From Chitinophagaceae bacterium (GTDB lineage: Bacteria; Bacteroidota; Bacteroidia; Chitinophagales; Chitinophagaceae), in the NCBI GenBank assembly GCA_947463755.1, contig CANHUK010000054.1:1-8137 (forward strand): a stretch of 8,137 bases of DNA. Direction: 5' to 3'. Under the pieces are notes generated by a model. The model made no database searches. It saw nothing but the letters and a program-made list of their open reading frames with translations, and was not told where the DNA came from. Positions 1 to 6,113 of this stretch are shown piece after piece. A program made the position numbers and the translations under genes. The number at the start of each line of letters is the position of its first letter. The first letter of the stretch is position 1.

Positions 1-2524
1 AGCCGTACGTGATCCCGACCTGATCTATCGCTATGGACGCTGGGTGGCCGAACAGTGTCGCCGCCTGGGCATTCACGTCAACTACGCACCCGTGGTGGAT
101 GTCAACAACAATCCCGCCAACCCGGTCATCAACGACCGGTCTTTTGGTGAGGATAAGCGGATCGTTGCGCAATATGGTTTGCAGTATATGAGAGGCATGC
201 AGGATGCCGGGGTGATGGCTTCCGCCAAGCATTTCCCGGGTCATGGCGATGTGAGTGTAGATTCTCACTACGACCTTCCCATCATCAATAAGTCAAGGGG
301 CGCGTTGGACTCTCTGGAATTGTTCCCTTTCCGTGAACTCATTCGAGGTGGTGTGGGTAGCGTGATGGTCGCGCATCTGTCCATCCCGGCCATAGACAAT
401 ACCGCCAATAAACCCACGTCGATATCTGCCAGGAATGTGACGGGATTGCTGCGGGAGGAGCTTGGCTTTCAGGGACTCACGTTCACGGATGCCCTGGAGA
501 TGAAGGGTGTGAGCAAGTATTATCCAGACGGCCAGGCCTCTGTAGAGGCACTCATCGCAGGCAACGACATGCTCTGCCTGCCGGGCGATATCCCTGTGGC
601 TGTTGCGCGGATACGCAGGGCGATCAAAAAGCGCAAACTTTCCTGGGCGGATATTGATACGCATGTACGTCGTGTGTTAAGGGCCAAGTATGCTTATGGT
701 CTGGCCAACATGTCACCGGTGAAGCTGGAAGGACTGACCGCCGACCTCAACCGGCGTTCACCTGAGATCCGACGGGAAGTGGCCCTGAAGGCGCTCACGC
801 TTGCCCGATATGAGGATCCGTCTGCTTTCCCGCTCACCGCCGGTGGTGCGCAGCGGGTGGCACTCATCTCCCTGGGCACGTCGCGCGATAATGAGTTCAG
901 CCGGAAGGTGCGACTGGATTACGATGCGGATGTGTTTCATTTCGACTACAAACAATCCCCTGCCCGCGTGCCTTCGATCCTGGAGCTGATCCGTCAGCGA
1001 TACGATGCGGTGGTGATAAGCATCCACGGACTGACGCGCTTTCCGGGCAGGCAGTTTGGCATGAGCGATGCCGCTGTACAGCTCTGGCGTGAGGCGATCG
1101 CCTTGAAACCGCATGCGGTGGTATTGTTTGGCAACCCTTATGCCGCATTGCAGGCATGCCAGTCGAAAAATTTGCTGGTCTGCTACGAGGATGAGCCGAT
1201 CTCCCGCGATGTGGCAGGCGAGATGCTGGCCGGCAGGTTGCAACCCGTTGGCAGGCTTCCGGTGACGGTCTGCGAACAGATGCCCGTTGGAACCGGCCTG
1301 ACACCCAAACTCATGCCGACGGTGGCGCCCCTGGCCGTTGGCATGCGTCCGGAACCGCTGGCCGTCATCGATTCTCTGGCCCATGACGCCATCCGGCAGC
1401 AGTCCACCCCCGGCTGTGTAGTGCTGGTGGCGCGTAAGGGCCGCATCGTTTACCAGCGTGCCTTCGGCTATCAGACCTACGACAGCCTGGCGCCCGTTCA
1501 TCCGGAGATGTTGTGGGACATGGCCTCTGTCACGAAGATCTGTGCCACCACATTGTCTGTAATGAAACTATACGACCAGGGCCGCCTGTCACTGGAAGGA
1601 CGGCTCGGGGATTATTTGCCCTGGACCCGGGGGTCCGACAAAGAGGGGCTGCGGATCCGGGACATCCTCCTCCACCAGGCCCGCCTGAAATCCTTCATTC
1701 CCTTCTATCGTGAAACCCTTGACACCGTCACGGGCATCCCGAAGGATGGATATTACCGGACGGCACCCGGGGCTGGTTATGACATCCGGGTGACGGAGGG
1801 CATGTATCTCCGGAATGATTTCCGCGATACCATGTATCGCAGAATGGTGCAGAGCCGGCTGGAGAAGCCCGACGCTTATATCTATAGTGATAATGACTTC
1901 ATCTTCCTGGGAAAGATCGTGGAAGCGATCAGCGGTCTTACGTTGGACGCCTTCGTGGCCCGGGAGTTCTATCGGCCGATGGGTCTGGTGAGTTCCGGAT
2001 TCCGCCCGTTGGAGCGGTTTTCAAAGGACATGGTGGCGCCCACGGAGGCTGAGCGTACCTTCCGGCGCAGCCTTGTGCATGGTGATGTGCATGACCCCGG
2101 TGCGGCACTCTTCGGTGGGGTGGCCGGTCATGCAGGCCTGTTCAGCAGCGCCTACGATATCGCGGTGCTGATGCAGATGCTGCTCAACAAAGGCGTTATG
2201 AACGGGCGGAGATACCTTTCGGATACGACGATCGACCGGTTCACGGCCTATCATAGCGAGATCAGCCGACGGGGACTGGGCTTCGACAAACCGGAGAAGG
2301 ACAATGCCACGCGCAAGGACCCATATCCTACCTTCAGCGCTTCTCCGCTTACTTTCGGGCATACCGGATTCACGGGCACCTGTGCCTGGGCTGATCCTGC
2401 CCAGGACCTCGTTTACGTATTTGTGTCCAATCGGGTGCATCCTGATGGCAGCAACAAGCTGCTGCGGATGAATGTCCGCAGCAATATCCACGAGCAGATC
2501 TATCAGTCACTCCGACAGGATTGA
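1..2524 (+). CDS. GH3 beta-N-acetylhexosaminidase fused to class-C serine hydrolase (5' partial)
   Basis: The reading frame is open from base 2, so the N-terminus (probably a signal peptide and the first part of the GH3 barrel) lies outside the window; the GTG at 44 is an internal valine, not a start. Numbering the visible 840 residues from base 2, the NagZ-like GH3 module shows KHFPGHGD (76-83), a DSH Asp/His acid-base dyad (D87, H89) and the nucleophile Asp163 in FTDALEM. Residues about 260-440 resemble a GH3 C-terminal sandwich domain (LFGNPYAAL, CYEDEP, GRLPVTV). Residues about 460-840 form a beta-lactamase/penicillin-binding-like serine hydrolase with SVTK (Ser509, Lys512), YSD (628-630, in place of YxN) and HTG (787-789) followed by FTGT, as in PBP4B/YfeW-like proteins. 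The family logic suggests GlcNAc-containing muropeptide cleavage plus peptide or ester hydrolysis in the periplasm. Both catalytic sets look intact. The fusion is clear; substrates are inferred. It converges with ricT. Confidence 0.93.
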   Translation, partial: AVRDPDLIYRYGRWVAEQCRRLGIHVNYAPVVDVNNNPANPVINDRSFGEDKRIVAQYGLQYMRGMQDAGVMASAKHFPGHGDVSVDSHYDLPIINKSRGALDSLELFPFRELIRGGVGSVMVAHLSIPAIDNTANKPTSISARNVTGLLREELGFQGLTFTDALEMKGVSKYYPDGQASVEALIAGNDMLCLPGDIPVAVARIRRAIKKRKLSWADIDTHVRRVLRAKYAYGLANMSPVKLEGLTADLNRRSPEIRREVALKALTLARYEDPSAFPLTAGGAQRVALISLGTSRDNEFSRKVRLDYDADVFHFDYKQSPARVPSILELIRQRYDAVVISIHGLTRFPGRQFGMSDAAVQLWREAIALKPHAVVLFGNPYAALQACQSKNLLVCYEDEPISRDVAGEMLAGRLQPVGRLPVTVCEQMPVGTGLTPKLMPTVAPLAVGMRPEPLAVIDSLAHDAIRQQSTPGCVVLVARKGRIVYQRAFGYQTYDSLAPVHPEMLWDMASVTKICATTLSVMKLYDQGRLSLEGRLGDYLPWTRGSDKEGLRIRDILLHQARLKSFIPFYRETLDTVTGIPKDGYYRTAPGAGYDIRVTEGMYLRNDFRDTMYRRMVQSRLEKPDAYIYSDNDFIFLGKIVEAISGLTLDAFVAREFYRPMGLVSSGFRPLERFSKDMVAPTEAERTFRRSLVHGDVHDPGAALFGGVAGHAGLFSSAYDIAVLMQMLLNKGVMNGRRYLSDTTIDRFTAYHSEISRRGLGFDKPEKDNATRKDPYPTFSASPLTFGHTGFTGTCAWADPAQDLVYVFVSNRVHPDGSNKLLRMNVRSNIHEQIYQSLRQD

Positions 2525-2554
2525 AATGAAACTTGTATATATGCTGAACATGCA

Positions 2555-2583
2555 ATCGGGGCTGTGGTCTTCACAGCCCCGAT
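2555..2583. terminator. Probable bidirectional terminator hairpin
   Basis: A perfect 12-bp inverted repeat (2555-2566 pairs with 2572-2583, loop GTCTT) lies 30 bp past the stop of the GH3/serine hydrolase gene and 18 bp past the stop of ricT on the other strand. The stem is GC-rich (GGGGCTGTG core). There is no strong T-run on either side, so this is a hairpin of terminator type rather than a textbook intrinsic terminator. Its position between convergent genes supports a role for both. Confidence 0.75.
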
Positions 2584-2601
2584 CTTATGTTGGGGAGAGG
2601 G

Positions 2602-3990
2602 TCAGGCGCCAGGTTCCGCCGGTTTGTCGGGTCCTTTTCTGGGGCCACGATGAGGGCGATTGTCCGGCCGGGACTTGTCTATTGCGGGCCTGCCCTGTGC
2701 CTGGGGAGGCTGTGCAGGCCGTGGGCCTCCGCCGCTGCGTCCGGGTTCCCGGCGGGGACCACCGGATGGTGTGGGTTTGCCTCCATCCCGCCGGGGTTCA
2801 TTTTCGCGGGCCGGCTGGTCCTGTGTAGAAGGGTTCCTGCCTTGCAGGGCGGGGGCGGGCTTATCTCTTTCCCTGGCGCGTTGCTTTCGTTTCTGACTGT
2901 TGCGTTCGAGGCTGCGCAGGCTGATCTGGCCGACGACATCCACAAACTGGGGTGTGGCCTCCTTTGCCTTCTGGGCTCCACTTGTTTCGGCGGTTTCCAG
3001 TTCTGTGGCCTTTTCGCCCCGGAGGTTCATCTCGCGGATCTTTCGCACGGTTTCGATGGTCAGCGGATAATGGCGGTTGCTGTCGGGCAGCACATACCAC
3101 ATCAGTCCCTTGAAGATGTCCTTTTTTATCAGATTGGCCCGGCCTTTGACGGTTTCAAGACTGTCTGCATCCCTTGGAAAGCCGTTCAGTGCGTCAAGGT
3201 AGGTGTCCAGTTCGTAGTTCAGGCAGCATTTCAGGCGCCCGCACTGACCACTCAGTTTGGTTTGATTGATGGAGAGGTTCTGGTACCGGGCGATCGTGGT
3301 GGTCACGCTTTTGAAATCCGACAGCCAGCTGCTGCAGCAGAGTTCACGGCCGCAGCTTCCGATGCCGCCGACCTTGGCTGATTCCTGCCGGGCACCGATC
3401 TGTTTCATCTCCACCTTCACGCGGAATTCCGAGGCGAAGATCTTGATCAGCTCACGGAAGTCCACCCGGTCGTCTGCGATGTAGAAGAAGGTGGCTTTTC
3501 TGCCATCCGCCTGGATCTCCACCTCGCACAGCTTCATGTTCAACTTCAGCTGGCGGGCGATGGCCCGCGACCGGATCAGCGCTTCCTTCTCCCGGCCCTT
3601 GGATTCGCGCCATTTTTGCAGATCCGTATCAGAGGCCCGCCTGAGGATCTTTTTCATGTCGGACGCATGTTCCTGTACGCGTCGTTTTTTCAACTGAAGG
3701 CGAACGAGTTCACCGGTCAGACTCACGGAGCCCACATCGAACCCGTTGACACCTTCCAGGGTGACCATGTCTCCTTTGGAAAAGATCTGCAGGGTGTTAT
3801 TTCGGTAGAATTCCTTTCTGCTGCCGTTGTTGAAGCTGATCTCCACAACCTTGCAAGATCCCTCGGGATCACTGAAGGGGAGGTTGGCCAGCCAGTCGTG
3901 CACATTGAGCCGGTTGCAACTTCCGGTACTGCATCCGCCGTTGCTTTGGCAACCATTGGGTTTGCCGGTTCCACAAGAGGTACATCCCAT
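2602..3990 (-). CDS. ricT: RicT/YaaT-like PSP1-domain protein with Cys-rich N-terminus
   Basis: This 462-residue protein belongs to the PSP1/RicT (YaaT) family. The start was set at the ATG at 3990 because the protein then begins MGCTSCGTGK, the conserved Bacteroidota N-terminus; the frame stays open to 4086 but those 32 extra residues look non-coding. Cys3, 6, 14, 20 and 25 form a dense N-terminal cluster. The PSP1 core covers roughly residues 45-265, with GSCGRELCC (C213, C218, C219) and QCGRLKCC (C250, C255, C256). In Bacillus subtilis RicT works with RicA and RicF as an iron-sulfur complex that affects RNase Y-dependent mRNA processing. Its partner and job in Bacteroidota are not established, so function is transferred with caution. 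Residues about 365-462 are a low-complexity tail rich in Pro, Arg, Gly and Lys, probably disordered and possibly nucleic-acid binding. The gene lies downstream of holB on the same strand and converges on the GH3/serine hydrolase gene. Confidence 0.92.
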   Translation of the reverse strand: MGCTSCGTGKPNGCQSNGGCSTGSCNRLNVHDWLANLPFSDPEGSCKVVEISFNNGSRKEFYRNNTLQIFSKGDMVTLEGVNGFDVGSVSLTGELVRLQLKKRRVQEHASDMKKILRRASDTDLQKWRESKGREKEALIRSRAIARQLKLNMKLCEVEIQADGRKATFFYIADDRVDFRELIKIFASEFRVKVEMKQIGARQESAKVGGIGSCGRELCCSSWLSDFKSVTTTIARYQNLSINQTKLSGQCGRLKCCLNYELDTYLDALNGFPRDADSLETVKGRANLIKKDIFKGLMWYVLPDSNRHYPLTIETVRKIREMNLRGEKATELETAETSGAQKAKEATPQFVDVVGQISLRSLERNSQKRKQRARERDKPAPALQGRNPSTQDQPARENEPRRDGGKPTPSGGPRREPGRSGGGPRPAQPPQAQGRPAIDKSRPDNRPHRGPRKGPDKPAEPGA

Positions 3991-4227
3991 GTCTGAGTTC
4001 GTTATATGATGATAGAAGGTGCCACATGCTAGTGGCAACCCGACAAGGGAGGGTGCGTCGGTTGTCCGCGTCAGACCGCAGACCACTTGCGGGGTCCGGG
4101 GGTGCTTCCAGGGGTGGAAACGAACACGGAAATCCTTTTTCCGGGAAGATATGAAGCGATGAATGGCTCAGTTACATTCCTTCAGTACGGTATCCCACAG
4201 CTCGACCTCACGTTCCGGTCCGTACCC
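3991..4227 (-). other. 237-bp gap between holB and ricT, no convincing gene
   Basis: Both flanking genes read on the minus strand, so this stretch is either a long leader of ricT or a spacer within a holB-ricT transcript. I see no tRNA, no known riboswitch and no good Bacteroidota promoter (TTG plus TAnnTTTG). Weak items only: a 6-bp hairpin TGCCAC/GTGGCA at 4020-4037, a 6-bp hairpin CGGAAA/TTTCCG at 4127-4143, and a repeated GGTCTG hexamer (minus strand, about 4073-4085). The first 57 bases after the holB stop read in frame as protein-like sequence (see findings). Confidence 0.5.
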
Positions 4228-5451
4228 TCACTCCATCAAAATTAGTGAATTGTCCCTGATGATATGCCAAAATCTGATGGACAACGCCAGGAAGAGTATT
4301 TTGGGGTTGGCGTTTCTTTCGATCTGATAGGCGGCGCGATCAAGTTCCTCGACCATGGCCTGTTGCTGTGATATGGAGGCCATCTTGTTCAGTCTGCCGG
4401 CGAAATCCTTTTCGTTGTCCTGCATCACCGGTGCCCGTTCACCGAGGGATCGAAGTCTGATACTCTGGGCGAGCAGGTGGTTTACGTATAGCAGGAACTG
4501 CTTTTGTTTTTCCCGTCCGTGCTTGGAGATCTCCTCGACCCATTTCACCTGAGCCACGGGCCCACCCCTGAGTATGGCGTTGAACCAGTCGCGGGTCATC
4601 GATTGCCAGTCTTCCTCGTTGTGTTGGAGTATGGAAATGGCTTCGCGATAATTGCCGTCTGCCAGCACGGCTGTGGCCATGGCCTGTTGTTCCGTCACGC
4701 CGGTCCGGGCGAGGAGTGCCGCCGCGAGGGTATCCTGATCCAGCGGCGGGATCCTGACGAGCTGGGTTCTTGACAGGATGGTGGCCAATATCCGGGCGTC
4801 GTCCTGTGCGACGAGCAGAAACAAGGTGTTGGGTGGTGGTTCCTCGATCAGTTTCAGCAATTTGTTGCCCTCAGTGCCCAGGTATTCCGGCATCCATAGG
4901 ATATGGATCTTGTAGCCCTGCTCGAAACTTTTAAGGCTCAGGACCCTGACGATCTCGTTGCATTCGGCTGCCGTGATATTCCCCTGCTTGTTTTCAGCAC
5001 CGATGAATTGCAGCCAGTCGAAGTCATTCCCGTATGGGTGCAACTTCACGAATTCTCTCCACTCCGCGGCAAAGTCGCTGCTCAGGGAAGGGGTGCCTGA
5101 TTTTCGGGAAATGGTCGGGTAGGTGAAGTGTATGTCCGGATGCATCATCCCCGCGGCCTTGGTACAGGCCGGGCAGGTGCCGCAACTATCTTCAGGAAGG
5201 GCAGCTGACGAGGCCACCGGTGTTGTTTCGGCTTCTCCGAACAGGGAGGTGGTTGCAGACTGGGCCCGTGTAGCCCCTCGGCCCGTCACCTGATCGCAGC
5301 ACAGATATTGGGCGAAGGCCATGGCCAGGGGTAGGCCTCCGGTTCCTTCGCGTCCAAGGAAGAGCAGGGCGTGGCTCAGGCGCTGGTCCCGCACCATGGC
5401 CTTTAGCCTTTCCCTGACGGCTGATTGTCCGATAACGGAGGAAAATCTCAT
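4228..5451 (-). CDS. holB: DNA polymerase III subunit delta' (clamp loader)
   Basis: This 407-residue AAA+-type clamp-loader subunit helps load the sliding clamp onto primed DNA. The start is the ATG giving MRFSSVIGQ, the usual beginning of the family. Visible parts: a P-loop-like GREGTGGLPLA (33-43) in which the catalytic lysine is replaced by glycine, as expected for a delta' that does not hydrolyse ATP; a zinc-finger region with Cys51/52 and CGTCPAC (C90, C93, C96); the HPDIHF segment (104-109); KIHILWMPEYL (181-191) in the Walker B position; NKLLKLIEEPPPNTLFLL (196-213); and an SRT motif (228-230) where E. coli has SRC. About 37 residues separate Cys52 from Cys90 and are rich in Ala, Thr and Ser; this looks like a lineage-specific insert. 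The C-terminal region (about 240-407) fits the helical collar domain. It is followed 237 bp later by ricT and preceded by a strong hairpin. Confidence 0.95.
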   Translation of the reverse strand: MRFSSVIGQSAVRERLKAMVRDQRLSHALLFLGREGTGGLPLAMAFAQYLCCDQVTGRGATRAQSATTSLFGEAETTPVASSAALPEDSCGTCPACTKAAGMMHPDIHFTYPTISRKSGTPSLSSDFAAEWREFVKLHPYGNDFDWLQFIGAENKQGNITAAECNEIVRVLSLKSFEQGYKIHILWMPEYLGTEGNKLLKLIEEPPPNTLFLLVAQDDARILATILSRTQLVRIPPLDQDTLAAALLARTGVTEQQAMATAVLADGNYREAISILQHNEEDWQSMTRDWFNAILRGGPVAQVKWVEEISKHGREKQKQFLLYVNHLLAQSIRLRSLGERAPVMQDNEKDFAGRLNKMASISQQQAMVEELDRAAYQIERNANPKILFLALSIRFWHIIRDNSLILME

Positions 5452-5486
5452 AGGAACACGAAGATAATCGCTCCGGGGTCAACAGT

Positions 5487-5531
5487 ACGCAAACACCCCT
5501 GGTCATAGTCGCTGACCAGGGGTGTTTGCGT
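5487..5531 (-). terminator. Perfect 19-bp hairpin, probable terminator of the peroxidase transcript
   Basis: Bases 5487-5505 pair perfectly with 5513-5531 around a 7-base loop (TAGTCGC). The hairpin begins 11 bases past the peroxidase stop codon and ends 35 bases before the holB start, all on the minus strand. On the minus strand the 3' arm ends GGGGTGTTTGCGT and is followed by ACTGTTGACC, so a proper U-tract is missing. Termination or 3'-end protection of the upstream mRNA is the simplest role. Confidence 0.72.
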
Positions 5532-5542
5532 CGGATAAAACG

Positions 5543-6055
5543 TTACTTGAGGTATTTTACGATCTCTTCGCTGCCGGGCTTGACGCTGCTTGGGAAAACA
5601 GCGAGCAGACGGCCTTCTTCGTCCAGCAGGAACTTGGTGAAGTTCCAGCGGATCTCTGCGTCCATTACCCCGTTCTTAGATTTTTGGGTCAGCCACTGGA
5701 AGAGGGGATGGGTGTCGGAGCCCTTGACGGACACCTTTTCCGCCATGGGGAAGGTCACGCCATAATTCTTACGGCAAAACTCCTTGATCTCCTCGTTGCT
5801 GCCGGGTTCCTGTCCGCCGAAGTTATTCGCCGGAAATCCAACGATGACGAGCTTCGACTTGTACTGTTCGTAGAGTTTCTGAAGGTCGTCGTACTGTTTG
5901 GTGTAGCCGCACTGAGAGGCTGTGTTCACAATCAGCACTTTCTTTCCCTTGAATTTAGAGAAATCGATCTGGCTGCCGTCCAAAGAGGGTACCTTGAAGT
6001 CATAGATCCCACCGGCAAAGGTCAGGATGGTTGATAGCATGAGCACGTTGAGCAT
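5543..6055 (-). CDS. Glutathione peroxidase family, probable thioredoxin-dependent peroxidase
   Basis: This 170-residue protein is a full-length GPx-family peroxidase that would reduce hydrogen or lipid peroxides. The catalytic tetrad is complete: Cys49 in NTASQCGYT, Gln82 in FGGQEPGSNEE, and Trp137-Asn138 in RWNFTKFL. Cys94 in EFCRKNYGVTFP falls where two-Cys, thioredoxin-dependent members carry the resolving cysteine, while the third plant-type cysteine is alanine (FPANNF). That points to thioredoxin rather than glutathione as reductant; this is inference from alignment by eye. The N-terminus is hydrophobic (residues 1-16) and resembles an export signal, but has no Lys or Arg before the hydrophobic stretch. 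An in-frame stop at 6065-6067 leaves the ATG at 6055 as the only reasonable upstream start; Met6 is an alternative. It lies 58 bp after the beta-helix lipoprotein gene and could share its transcript. Confidence 0.93.
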   Translation of the reverse strand: MLNVLMLSTILTFAGGIYDFKVPSLDGSQIDFSKFKGKKVLIVNTASQCGYTKQYDDLQKLYEQYKSKLVIVGFPANNFGGQEPGSNEEIKEFCRKNYGVTFPMAEKVSVKGSDTHPLFQWLTQKSKNGVMDAEIRWNFTKFLLDEEGRLLAVFPSSVKPGSEEIVKYLK

Positions 6056-6113
6056 GATGAAGTTTTAGTGTGTTATTATTACTTACAACAAACACCCGGG
6101 GCGTCTGGTTCAT

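Noticed and set aside
758..1501. Long open frame (247 codons) on the minus strand
   Set aside because: It lies wholly antisense to the GH3/serine hydrolase gene, and its His/Arg/Gln-rich translation matches no family; it is a by-product of codon use on the plus strand.
2587..3381. Long open frame (264 codons) on the plus strand
   Set aside because: It is antisense to ricT, where the catalytic and cysteine motifs are clear; its translation is low-complexity and unrecognisable.
3991..4086. Upstream extension of ricT by 32 codons
   Set aside because: The conserved family start MGCTSCGTGK begins at 3990, and the extra residues show no family resemblance.
5452..5486. Possible holB promoter (TTGACC with TATCTTCG)
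   Set aside because: The TATCTTCG differs from TAnnTTTG at one base and is only 13 bases from the TTG, too close for the usual Bacteroidota spacing.
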